Source: Ignavibacteriales bacterium (GTDB taxonomy: Bacteria > Bacteroidota > Ignavibacteria > Ignavibacteriales > Ignavibacteriaceae). From it: DNA of 64,000 nucleotides. Positions 26,327 through 34,607 of the stretch are shown here, piece by piece (position 1 is the stretch's first letter; each line of letters opens with the position of its first letter). The translations under genes were made by a program, and so were the position numbers. Below the pieces are notes generated by a model. It was not told where the DNA came from. It saw only the letters and a program-made list of their open reading frames with translations, and ran no database searches. The DNA is taken from positions 248,001 to 312,000 of the forward strand of contig DPRR01000029.1 of NCBI GenBank assembly GCA_003538625.1, given 5' to 3'.

Positions 26327-27223
26327 ATGTCGCACAATCATTCACATAATCACATTTCAGAAACTTCAGAAAAGAATCTATTTATTACGATGGCTCTGAA
26401 TATATTTATTACAATAGTTCAGATCATAGGTGGTATAATATCGGGTAGTTTATCTCTGATTTCTGATGCAATGCACAATTTTAGTGATGCCGTAGCTATA
26501 GTGGTTACATTTATAGCTCTCCGGTTGAGCAAAAAACCAAAAACACCTAAGTATACTTTTGGATTAAAACGTGCAGAAATTATTGCGGCAGTGGTCAACG
26601 CCAGCACGTTGATAATAATTAGTTTTTTTCTTATCAGAGAAGCTGTTGAAAGATTTTTTAATCCGAATGAAATTGCAGGTGTATTGATGCTGGTTGTTGC
26701 AGTTTTTGGTTTTATTCCGAATGTGATTGGTGCTCTATTACTTAAAAAGGGTTCTGAGAATAATATAAATATCAGAGCGGCTTACTTTCATCTTTTGAGT
26801 GATGCTGTTTCGAGTATAGCAATTATTATTGGTGCTGTGTTTATAATTTTTTATAAAGTTTACTGGATTGACCCGATTCTTACAGTTCTGATTGCGCTGT
26901 ACATTCTTTATCAGACTTATAAAATATTAAAAGAATCTATTGATATTTTAATGATGTCCAATCCGTCAGGAATAAACCTGGACGACATAAAAATTTTAGT
27001 TGAGAAAATTCAGGGAGTAAATAATATCCATCATGTTCATCTGTGGAAGCTGAATGATAATGAAACTCATTTTGAAGCCCATATTGATGTTGATGATATT
27101 TCTGTAAAGGAAACTTCAGAAATACAAAAGCAGATTGAAAATAAGCTGCACGAAAAGTATGTAATAACTCACACAACTCTTCAGTTTGAATGTGATAAAT
27201 GTGAGATAAAAAAGTTAGTTTAA
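26327..27223 (+). CDS. Cation diffusion facilitator metal efflux protein
   Basis: A 298-residue CDF transporter (CzcD/ZitB-like) that exports Zn2+ or similar ions in exchange for protons. The N-terminus is histidine-rich (S-H-N-H-S-H-N-H), probably metal-binding. Six membrane helices follow, with the transport-site motifs L-I-S-D-A-M-H-N-F-S-D in TM2 and H-L-L-S-D-A-V-S-S in TM5. The cytoplasmic C-terminal domain ends H-V-H-L-W-K-L... and includes an extra C-D-K-C pair near the end, which could form another metal site. Metal specificity is not decided by sequence. Confidence 0.9.
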   Translation: MSHNHSHNHISETSEKNLFITMALNIFITIVQIIGGIISGSLSLISDAMHNFSDAVAIVVTFIALRLSKKPKTPKYTFGLKRAEIIAAVVNASTLIIISFFLIREAVERFFNPNEIAGVLMLVVAVFGFIPNVIGALLLKKGSENNINIRAAYFHLLSDAVSSIAIIIGAVFIIFYKVYWIDPILTVLIALYILYQTYKILKESIDILMMSNPSGINLDDIKILVEKIQGVNNIHHVHLWKLNDNETHFEAHIDVDDISVKETSEIQKQIENKLHEKYVITHTTLQFECDKCEIKKLV

Positions 27224-27360
27224 TCATAAAATACATAGACAAAATATTATCAGAATTTCAGATCTGCTTTAATCAGCAGCAATAAAATTATTTTTATTCA
27301 CTTTTACTCAAAACAATTTTTGAATCAAATTTATACTTATCACTTAAAGGAATATTATTT

Positions 27361-27368
27361 TATATTTG
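27361..27368 (+). promoter_or_regulatory. Possible -7 promoter element for purM
   Basis: TATATTTG fits the TAnnTTTG element, 56 bases before the purM start. No clear -33 TTG was seen at the expected distance, so this is weak. The rest of the 201-base spacer upstream of purM holds no other recognised signal. Confidence 0.3.
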
Positions 27369-27424
27369 TTCCGGATATAGAATATATTTTATTTAAATCA
27401 TTATAATAAAGACGAGAGCAAATA

Positions 27425-28420
27425 TTGGATCAAACATATAAAGCAGCGGGTGTTGATATTGAGGCGGGTGAGAAGACTGTTGATAAAATAAAATCCTACG
27501 CTAAATCAACTTTTAATAAAAGTGTTCTTGCAGATATAGGAATGTTTGGAGCTTTTTATGAGCCTGATTTTTCTGATTATGAAAAACCTGTTTTAGTTTC
27601 CAGTGTTGATGGAGTTGGAACAAAGTTGAAAATTGCCATTGAAATGGATAAGCACGATACGATTGGACAGGATCTTGTCAATCATTGTGTTAATGATATC
27701 GCTGTTTGCGGAGCAAAACCACTTTTCTTTTTAGATTATTATGCAACAGGAAAATTAAATCCCGATAAAGCTGCAGATGTTATTAAAGGTTTTTCGATTG
27801 CATGTCAAGAAAATGATTGTGCTTTAATTGGCGGCGAAACTGCTGAGATGCCGGGATTATATGATGAAAAGGATTATGACGTTTCAGGTACTATTATTGG
27901 CGTCGTTGATAAATCAAAAATAATTGATGGAAAAAATATAGTAAAAGGGGATTTATTAATCGGATTTCCATCAACCGGTTTACACACTAATGGTTATTCA
28001 CTTGCGAGAAAAGTTTTGTTAGAAAAATATAAATTGACAGATCAACCTGATGAAATCAATAATGCACTTGGTAACGAGCTGCTGAAAATTCACAAGTCAT
28101 ATCTGCATCTTATTTCCACATTAAAGAATTCTATTGAGTTAAAAGGACTTTCACATATAACGGGTGGAGGTATAGTTGGAAACACTATGCGCATCATTCC
28201 TAAGGGTTTGAGTCTGCTTATTCATTGGGGTAACTGGGAAATGCCCGGAATCTTTAAACTTATTCAGCAAACAGGAAATATTTCCAGCGACGAAATGCAT
28301 AAAGTATTTAACTGCGGTATTGGTTTGATTGCAGTAGTTTCTAAGGAAAGTAAACTTCAGGCATTCCAGGTTGCTCACGATGCTCACGAACATCCACTAT
28401 TGATTGGTGAAGTGATTTAA
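27425..28420 (+). CDS. purM: Phosphoribosylformylglycinamidine cyclo-ligase (AIR synthetase)
   Basis: PurM closes the imidazole ring in purine synthesis (FGAM + ATP to AIR). The 331 residues show the family marks: Y-K-A-A-G-V-D-I-E-A-G near the start, S-S-V-D-G-V-G-T-K-L-K at 58-68, the G-G-E-T-A-E-M-P-G loop, P-S-T-G-L-H-T-N-G-Y-S-L-A-R, and the H-I-T-G-G-G-I motif. The start is a TTG at 27425 with no strong Shine-Dalgarno. The next gene begins on the base directly after the stop codon, so they are translationally linked. Confidence 0.95.
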   Translation: MDQTYKAAGVDIEAGEKTVDKIKSYAKSTFNKSVLADIGMFGAFYEPDFSDYEKPVLVSSVDGVGTKLKIAIEMDKHDTIGQDLVNHCVNDIAVCGAKPLFFLDYYATGKLNPDKAADVIKGFSIACQENDCALIGGETAEMPGLYDEKDYDVSGTIIGVVDKSKIIDGKNIVKGDLLIGFPSTGLHTNGYSLARKVLLEKYKLTDQPDEINNALGNELLKIHKSYLHLISTLKNSIELKGLSHITGGGIVGNTMRIIPKGLSLLIHWGNWEMPGIFKLIQQTGNISSDEMHKVFNCGIGLIAVVSKESKLQAFQVAHDAHEHPLLIGEVI

Positions 28421-29782
28421 ATGTTTATTGATACTCACGCCCATTTATTTTTTGAAAACTATAAAGATGACATCGATGAAGTTATCCTTCGTGCAAAAGA
28501 AAATGGAGTTGATTTTATAATTGTTCCTGCAACTGATTTAAAAACCGCGCAGGAAGCAATTTCCCTTGCTGAAAAGTACGAAAATATTTACGCCACAGTT
28601 GGTGTTCACCCACACGATACAAAAGAATGGGATGAATCTTTAATTTCCAAAATCGAAGAGTTGACAAAGCATCCAAAAGTTGTTGCAATCGGGGAAATTG
28701 GTTTAGATTATTATTATGATTTCTCACCAAAAGATAAACAGATACAAGCATTCAAATCTCAGCTTGATCTGGCAGTTAAACTGAATCTTCCTGTTGTAAT
28801 TCACAATCGTGATTCTGATAAAGATATGATGGAAATTATTCAGGGCTATTGTGGTTCGGGTTTGAAAGCACAATTCCACTGTTTTAACGGATCACTGGAT
28901 GATGCGCTGGAATACATGAAGATGAATCATTTCATTTCATTTACGGGAAATATCACTCATAAAAAAAATGATGCTCTGCGTGAGATCATAAAGCAAATTG
29001 ATTTAAACCATGTAATGCTGGAAACTGATTCTCCGTTTATGACTCCTGTTCCTTATCGCGGAAAAAGAAATGAACCTGCTTATGTTTCATTTGTTGCTAA
29101 ACAAATTGCTGATATTCATAAAATTTCACTTGAGGATATAGGAAGAATAACATCTTTGAATACATTCAGATTTTTTGGTGTTGGTAAAGTTCCCGATACA
29201 AGTTTTACTTATCTGCTTGGCAATTCACTGTACATTAACGTAACTAACCGTTGTAATGCGGACTGTACTTTTTGCAGAAGAAAAGATGATCCGTTTTTGC
29301 GCGGGTATAATCTGAAAATGACTAAATCCGAAGAGCCGCAAGCGGAGGTTTATATTAAGGAAATCGGTGATCCAAAAAAATATGAAGAAATTGTCTTCTG
29401 CGGTTATGGCGAACCGACAATTCGGTGGGAGGTTGTTAAAGAAGTTGCCAGATATGTAAAAGCAAGGGGAGGTAAAACCAGAATTAATACAGATGGTCAT
29501 GGAAATTTAATTAACAAAAAAGATATTACGCCTGAAATGGAAGATCTAATAGATGTTGTATCGATAAGCCTGAATTCTTATGATCCTAAACAGTATGCAA
29601 AGTTAATGCGTGTAAGTGAAAATCATTTTGAAGAGATGAAACAGTTTGCAATTAAATCAAAACGATATGTAAAGAAAGTTGTGATGTCGGTAGTTTCATT
29701 AGATGAAATTGAAATTGAAAAATCCCGCAAAGTTGTTGAAGAAGAAATTGGTGCTGAATTTAGAGTTAGAAACTATTTCTAA
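28421..29782 (+). CDS. TatD-family DNase fused to a radical SAM domain
   Basis: Residues 1-255 form a TatD-type metal-dependent nuclease: metal ligands in D-T-H-A-H (4-8), G-E-I-G-L-D-Y-Y-Y near 92-100, V-I-H-N-R near 128-132, H-C-F-N-G near 153-157, and the late E-T-D-S-P. Residues about 268-453 form a radical SAM domain with C-N-A-D-C-T-F-C, the C-x3-C-x2-C motif that binds a 4Fe-4S cluster, followed by G-Y-G-E-P-T and I-N-T-D-G. A TatD-linked radical SAM family is known as a separate neighbour gene; here both are one chain. The function of the radical SAM part is unknown. The gene begins directly after purM. Confidence 0.9.
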   Translation: MFIDTHAHLFFENYKDDIDEVILRAKENGVDFIIVPATDLKTAQEAISLAEKYENIYATVGVHPHDTKEWDESLISKIEELTKHPKVVAIGEIGLDYYYDFSPKDKQIQAFKSQLDLAVKLNLPVVIHNRDSDKDMMEIIQGYCGSGLKAQFHCFNGSLDDALEYMKMNHFISFTGNITHKKNDALREIIKQIDLNHVMLETDSPFMTPVPYRGKRNEPAYVSFVAKQIADIHKISLEDIGRITSLNTFRFFGVGKVPDTSFTYLLGNSLYINVTNRCNADCTFCRRKDDPFLRGYNLKMTKSEEPQAEVYIKEIGDPKKYEEIVFCGYGEPTIRWEVVKEVARYVKARGGKTRINTDGHGNLINKKDITPEMEDLIDVVSISLNSYDPKQYAKLMRVSENHFEEMKQFAIKSKRYVKKVVMSVVSLDEIEIEKSRKVVEEEIGAEFRVRNYF

Positions 29783-29830
29783 ATTAACTATAATGTCATT
29801 ACTGCGAAGAAGGAAATTTAAGGCTTAGAA

Positions 29831-31201
29831 ATGAAAAGAATATTATTCCTGTCAATTATCTTTTTTATTTCTGCTTACCCTCAATCTTTAAAATCTAAAT
29901 TAGAAAATGTTCTAAAAGATAAATTTTTTGAAAGTTGTTTGATCTCAATGCAGGTTGAAGATTTAACTTCAAACAGAACACTTTACAGTAAGAATGAAAA
30001 AATATTACTGCGTCCTGCATCAAATATGAAAGTATTAACATCTGCTGCAGGATTATTATTCCTTGATCCTGATTACGAATTCTCAACCGATCTTTATTAT
30101 AATGGCGTTGTCTCTAACGACACTTTATTTGGAGATGTTTACGTTGTTGGAGGATGTGACCCGGATTTTGTAACTAAAGATTTTTACTATTTTGCTGATG
30201 CGATCAAATCTTTGAATATATCAGTAATATTTGGCAGCATATATGGTGATGTCACATTCAAAGATTCATTGTATTGGGGCAAGGGTTGGATGTGGGATGA
30301 TGATCCATCTTCAGATGCTCCGTATTTAAGTGCGTTAAACTTAAATGACAATTGTGTTGAAATAAGTTTTGATGGACTTAAAGATTCAATCTTTGTCTCA
30401 CCAAATACAAAATATGTAAGTGTTATAAGAATTAAGAATCAGGATAAATTAAATATTGATCGTAATTGGTTTAATCGGAAAAATGAAATTATTATTAAAG
30501 GGCAGAACGATTACAAAAAATATAATGGAAAAGTAAATGTTTTGGAGCCCGCCAAATATTTTCTAAACGTTTTTTCAGAAGTACTTGATTCAAATAATGT
30601 AAAATTGATTGGAGATATTAAGGTCAAGTCACTGACCGGGACTGCAAATCTTTTATACTCGTTTAAAAGAAAATATGGTGATATAATTTCTAATCTGAAT
30701 AAGACCAGTGATAATCTTAGTGCCGAAATGACTTTGTATGCTTTGTCTGAAAAATATTTTGGCAAACCTGCTAATGCTGATAGTGGTATCAAAATAATAG
30801 ATAGGTTAGTAGATAGTGTAGGATTAAATCCTGAAGATTATAGATTTGTTGATGGATCAGGAGTTTCACATTACAATGTTGTTAGCGCAGAGTTACTCGT
30901 AAATATTCTAAAATACTTTTACGATAAACATCCAGAACTTTATGAAATTCTGTACAATTCATTTCCGATCGCAGGTGTTGATGGAACACTTGAGTACAGA
31001 ATGCGGAAAACTTCAGCCTGGAATAATGTGCACGCTAAAACCGGTACTCTTACCGGAGTAAGTACATTATCCGGATATCTGACCACAAAGAAAAATCATT
31101 TAATAGCATTTTCTATTCTTATGCAGAATTATGTTGGATGGTCATCTAAGGCAAAAGATTTGCAGGATGAAATTTGTAGAATATTAGCGGAAATAAAATA
31201 G
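29831..31201 (+). CDS. dacB: D-alanyl-D-alanine carboxypeptidase / PBP4 family
   Basis: A 456-residue class C penicillin-binding protein (peptidase S13) that trims or opens peptidoglycan peptides in the periplasm. It begins with a signal peptide (to about residue 18). The active-site motifs are S-N-M-K at 64-67 (nucleophile Ser64), G-S-G-V-S-H-Y-N near 339-346 (S-x-N-like motif), and H-A-K-T-G-T-L-T-G near 400 (K-T-G triad). The central insertion typical of PBP4 (residues 95-270) is present. It is monocistronic and lies before a palindromic repeat. Confidence 0.9.
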   Translation: MKRILFLSIIFFISAYPQSLKSKLENVLKDKFFESCLISMQVEDLTSNRTLYSKNEKILLRPASNMKVLTSAAGLLFLDPDYEFSTDLYYNGVVSNDTLFGDVYVVGGCDPDFVTKDFYYFADAIKSLNISVIFGSIYGDVTFKDSLYWGKGWMWDDDPSSDAPYLSALNLNDNCVEISFDGLKDSIFVSPNTKYVSVIRIKNQDKLNIDRNWFNRKNEIIIKGQNDYKKYNGKVNVLEPAKYFLNVFSEVLDSNNVKLIGDIKVKSLTGTANLLYSFKRKYGDIISNLNKTSDNLSAEMTLYALSEKYFGKPANADSGIKIIDRLVDSVGLNPEDYRFVDGSGVSHYNVVSAELLVNILKYFYDKHPELYEILYNSFPIAGVDGTLEYRMRKTSAWNNVHAKTGTLTGVSTLSGYLTTKKNHLIAFSILMQNYVGWSSKAKDLQDEICRILAEIK

Positions 31202-31260
31202 AAAATTGTCGTGCTATTATTCGATATTCACTGAAATGAGATGTTCATAAAATTAGGATA

Positions 31261-31368
31261 GTCATTTCGAAGGATTCGTCGCGGCGAATTCGACCTGCAT
31301 ACCGGACAGGCAGGCTGAGAAATCTACTTGATTAAAATAATCAGATTTCTCCCTTTGGTCGAAATGAC
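31261..31368. repeat. GTCATT...AATGAC palindromic repeat
   Basis: The element begins GTCATTTCGA and ends TCGAAATGAC; inner arms GAGAAATCT and AGATTTCTC face each other around a short loop. An extra segment near 31292-31315 (CCTGCATACCGGACAGGCAGG) is itself palindromic and looks like a nested insertion. It sits between dacB and prmA and belongs to the same loose family as the copies at 54139, 56207/56550 and 58895. Confidence 0.75.
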
Positions 31369-31444
31369 ACATTGCCCTTGTAATTTATATAAATATGTTA
31401 TACCTAAACTTCGACTGTTATTAAAAAAAATAATTAGTACATCA

Positions 31445-32293
31445 ATGAAAAAATCATACAAAGAATATATCATAACCGCGGAACCATTTAACGTTGAAAT
31501 ACTTTCCTCTATTTTATGGGAGCTGAACATTGACGGGATAAAAGAAGAAGTTAATTGTCTAAAAGTTTTTGCTCAGGATGAATTGGTTACAATTCAAACA
31601 ATTGAAAATGAGTTACATCATCTTAAAGAAAATAAACTTTTACGGGAATTTGCCGTTCAGGAAAATTTTATTGTTGAGCGGAATTGGAATGAGGAGTGGG
31701 AAAAGAGCAGGGAAGTTGTGCGTGTTTCTGATAAAATAATTATCAAGCCAACCTTTAAAGAATATGAAACAAAACCTGGTGAAATTGTTTTAACATTAGA
31801 CCCAAAAATGTCATTCGGTACAGGTGATCATCAAACGACAAAAATATGTTTAATGTTTATTGAAAAATATTTAAAACCCCGCATGAAAGTTTTGGATGCA
31901 GGCTCCGGAACAGCAATACTTGGAATTGCAGCTGCAAAACTTGGAGCAAAAAAAGTAATTGCATTCGATATTGATGAATGGTGTTTTGATAATGGAATTG
32001 AAAACACGAAGTTGAATAATGTTGGCGATAAAGTTGAGATTAGAAAATGCGAGCTAAAAGATATTGATGAAAAAGATTTTGACTTAATCATTGCTAACAT
32101 CCAGAAAAATATTTTGCTGGAGCTTGCAGATGGTTTTAAAGAAAGAATAAAACCGGATAGTATTTTGATCCTTTCCGGATTGCTGGAAATGGATAGGGAA
32201 TCAATTCAACAAAGGTATTCTGCTTTGGGATTTGTAGAAATTGACTATTTGAAAATGGATGAATGGATTGGAATGGTTTTAAAATCAGTTTAA
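31445..32293 (+). CDS. prmA: Ribosomal protein L11 methyltransferase
   Basis: PrmA trimethylates ribosomal protein L11 using SAM. I start at the ATG at 31445 (282 residues); a longer frame to 31328 would run backwards into the palindromic repeat. The N-terminal substrate domain (W-x-E-E-W near 80) is followed by the G-T-G-D-H-Q-T-T signature, the SAM loop D-A-G-S-G-T-A-I-L-G-I-A-A-A-K-L-G and the catalytic-region motif I-A-N-I-Q-K-N-I-L. The gene is monocistronic. Confidence 0.92.
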   Translation: MKKSYKEYIITAEPFNVEILSSILWELNIDGIKEEVNCLKVFAQDELVTIQTIENELHHLKENKLLREFAVQENFIVERNWNEEWEKSREVVRVSDKIIIKPTFKEYETKPGEIVLTLDPKMSFGTGDHQTTKICLMFIEKYLKPRMKVLDAGSGTAILGIAAAKLGAKKVIAFDIDEWCFDNGIENTKLNNVGDKVEIRKCELKDIDEKDFDLIIANIQKNILLELADGFKERIKPDSILILSGLLEMDRESIQQRYSALGFVEIDYLKMDEWIGMVLKSV

Positions 32294-32305
32294 TTTCTAT
32301 TTAAA

Positions 32306-32351
32306 ATAAAAAACGGATTGAATTATGTTTTAAACTCATGATCAATCCGTT
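32306..32351 (-). terminator. Terminator for the hypothetical protein at 32365-32757
   Basis: AACGGATTGA at 32312-32321 pairs with TCAATCCGTT at 32342-32351. On the minus strand the stem is followed by a T-rich tract (AAAATAAAAAA on the plus strand just left of it). The loop is long (20 bases), so it is a moderate prediction; it could also stop prmA transcription weakly. Confidence 0.6.
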
Positions 32352-32364
32352 AAAAAATAAGATT

Positions 32365-32757
32365 TTAATCTTTATCGATTTCAACAGTTCCTGATGCAAT
32401 CATATCATCATTACAATCATATAACTCAATTGTAAACTCACCGGATTTGTAAAAAGTTATCTGCTTCCAGAACCATGTCCAATTACTTTCGGTATCCATT
32501 GAGATGGTATTATCATATTTATCATTTCTATAAATCTCAAATTCTACTGAACTGCAATCGATTTCGTAAGGAAGCTGAACCAGAACATACAAATATCCAC
32601 CATCTGCAGGAATAGTAAATCTGGTACTCTTGTTTATTGGCTCACCATCATCATCTACTCCCTCACAAAAATAAATTGATTGAGAGTAAGACTGGTTAAT
32701 AGCTCCTAAGGAAACGAAAAGAACAAAAATTAAAAAGAACATTGATGTATGTTTCAT
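32365..32757 (-). CDS. Small secreted protein of unknown function
   Basis: A 130-residue protein with a signal peptide (about 1-25, ending S-Y-S-Q). The mature part contains beta-strand-like segments rich in acidic and aromatic residues (E-L-Y-D-C-N-D-D near the end, W-T-W-F-W in the middle) and three cysteines. No family is recognised. It stands alone between two convergent or tandem units; about 90 bases separate it from the amidohydrolase, which lies on the same strand upstream. Confidence 0.6.
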   Translation of the reverse strand: MKHTSMFFLIFVLFVSLGAINQSYSQSIYFCEGVDDDGEPINKSTRFTIPADGGYLYVLVQLPYEIDCSSVEFEIYRNDKYDNTISMDTESNWTWFWKQITFYKSGEFTIELYDCNDDMIASGTVEIDKD

Positions 32758-32848
32758 TTAATTACTTTCCAGATTTGTGTTAATAAATTCTAAATAGAAA
32801 AACTAATATCTCAAATTTGATTTTAAGAATATTTTACAAGTAAATCGG

Positions 32849-34501
32849 CTATTTATTATAAATAACTTTTCCATCAAAAATCGTCATTAAAACTTCTACA
32901 TCTTTTATTTTTACAGGATCTATCTTCAGAATATCTTCACTAAGAACTATCAGATCGGCAAGTTTACCAACTTCTATACTTCCTTTTGTATTCTCTTCAA
33001 AGGATGCATAGGCTGAATTGATTGTGTAACATTTAATTGCATCTTCAATAGAAATCTTTTGTTCAGGAATCCAGCCGTTCGGGTTTTTATCATCTAATGT
33101 TCTTCTTGTGACTGCGGCGTATAATCCCAGCAGGGGATTTAAAGGAGCGACATACCAGTCAGTTCCAAAACACATTTTAACTCCCGCATCTAAAAAAGAT
33201 TTGAACGGATATGTATATTTTATGCGGTCAGGTCCTATTCTTTTTTCTGCCCAAACTCCATCATCAATACAATGATAAGGTTGAACAGAAGCAATTACAC
33301 TTAGTTGTGCAAATCTTGGAATATCCTGAAATCTGACATGTTGTGCATGTTCAATTCTAAATCTTCTATCCCATTTTGGATTCTCTTTACTTATCTTCTC
33401 ATACAGATCCAGCATAAATGAATTTGCCCTGTCACCAATTGCATGAACGGATAGCTGTAAATGATTTTTATCAGCATCAGTACACCACTTTTCCATGCTG
33501 CCATCAGTAATAATATCCATAGGCAAACCATAAGTTGTCGTATCCTGGTTATACTTATCAAAAAACCATGCGGTGCTTGATCCAAGTGATCCATCGGCAA
33601 AGGCTTTTAGAGATCCCATCCTGATTAAGTCATCTCCATATCCAACCTGAATATTTTTCTCAACCAGTTTTTTTAATTCAACGATTGGCATCCTGGTATA
33701 AATTCTGCAAGTAAGTTTACCCTCAGATTTAAGTTTATTAAAAACATCCAGAGCATCATCGAAAGTGATATCCTGAACACTGGTAATGCCTAGTTTTTTT
33801 GCTTCATTTAAACCTGCCAATGCTGCTTCATAATTTTCTTCAGCAGTTGCAGATGGGATAATGTTATATACTAAATTCATTGCATTATCTTTAAGAACAC
33901 CGGTTGGTTCACCGGTTTTGGAATCTTTAACAATCAATCCGCCATCCGGACTTTTAGTTTCTTTAGTAATTCCTGCAAGCTTTAATGCATAAGAATTTGC
34001 AAGCCCCATATGTCCATCTAAACGCTCAACAAAAATCGGGGTCCGTGGAGAAATATCATCAATCATTTCTTTTGTCGGAAGTTCTTTAACTTCCCATTTT
34101 TCATGATCCCAATAACCACCGGTAATCCATTTGGATGGATATTTATCTATATAATCCTTTAAAATTTTTCTAAACTCTTTTGTAGAATTTGCAGGTCTAA
34201 GATCAATACCGAGCAAATAAAAACCGCCGCTTATAAAATGAACATGATTATCAATAAATCCCGGCAGCATTAATTTTCCGTCTAGGTCGATCAACTTAGT
34301 ATCCGGATCAATAATTTTTTTTGCATCGTCATTCGATCCTACAAAAATTATTTTATTCCCTTCAACTACCACGGCTTGAGCAGTCGGTTGATTTTCATTT
34401 ACGGTATATACATTGCCATTAATAAAAGCTGTTTTCATATTTTGTGCTGATATTGATGTGATAAATAGAAATGCAAAAAAAATTGATAAAATCGTTTTCA
34501 T
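32849..34501 (-). CDS. Exported amidohydrolase (YtcJ/Amidohydro_3 type)
   Basis: A 550-residue metal-dependent hydrolase. The ATG at 34501, preceded by AAGGA, places a signal peptide at 1-18 (ending I-S-A-Q); a longer frame upstream adds a poor N-terminus. The metal-binding start motif P-G-F-I-D-N-H-V-H-F is near residues 75-84, a later H-A-I-G-D-R-A and E-H-A-Q-H supply further ligands, and F-G-T-D-W-Y carries the late aspartate. The C-terminal strand domain with G-K-L-A-D-L-I-V-L-S is typical. The family hydrolyses varied amides or aldehyde-like compounds; the substrate is unknown. Confidence 0.85.
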   Translation of the reverse strand: MKTILSIFFAFLFITSISAQNMKTAFINGNVYTVNENQPTAQAVVVEGNKIIFVGSNDDAKKIIDPDTKLIDLDGKLMLPGFIDNHVHFISGGFYLLGIDLRPANSTKEFRKILKDYIDKYPSKWITGGYWDHEKWEVKELPTKEMIDDISPRTPIFVERLDGHMGLANSYALKLAGITKETKSPDGGLIVKDSKTGEPTGVLKDNAMNLVYNIIPSATAEENYEAALAGLNEAKKLGITSVQDITFDDALDVFNKLKSEGKLTCRIYTRMPIVELKKLVEKNIQVGYGDDLIRMGSLKAFADGSLGSSTAWFFDKYNQDTTTYGLPMDIITDGSMEKWCTDADKNHLQLSVHAIGDRANSFMLDLYEKISKENPKWDRRFRIEHAQHVRFQDIPRFAQLSVIASVQPYHCIDDGVWAEKRIGPDRIKYTYPFKSFLDAGVKMCFGTDWYVAPLNPLLGLYAAVTRRTLDDKNPNGWIPEQKISIEDAIKCYTINSAYASFEENTKGSIEVGKLADLIVLSEDILKIDPVKIKDVEVLMTIFDGKVIYNK

Positions 34502-34551
34502 CTTTTTCCTTAAAGATTGGTACTGGAAAAATAAAGCAGTATGCAATAAAG

Positions 34552-34589
34552 AAAAAGGATTTAAATCAATAAAGATTTAAATCCTTTTT
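34552..34589 (-). terminator. Rho-independent terminator, 16-bp perfect stem
   Basis: AAAAAGGATTTAAATC at 34552-34567 is exactly complementary to GATTTAAATCCTTTTT at 34574-34589 with a six-base loop. It starts 19 bases past the stop of the T9SS gene at 34608 and also supplies a U-tract in either direction. Confidence 0.85.
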
Positions 34590-34607
34590 CACATAAATTT
34601 GTAATAG

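Noticed and set aside
29792..29825. GTCATTACTGCGAAG segment upstream of dacB as another palindromic repeat copy
   Set aside because: Only part of one arm is present, with no inverted partner within 100 bases, so it may be a decayed fragment or chance.
31328..31444. N-terminal extension of prmA
   Set aside because: The extra residues are read through a palindromic repeat and do not resemble PrmA; the ATG at 31445 fits better.
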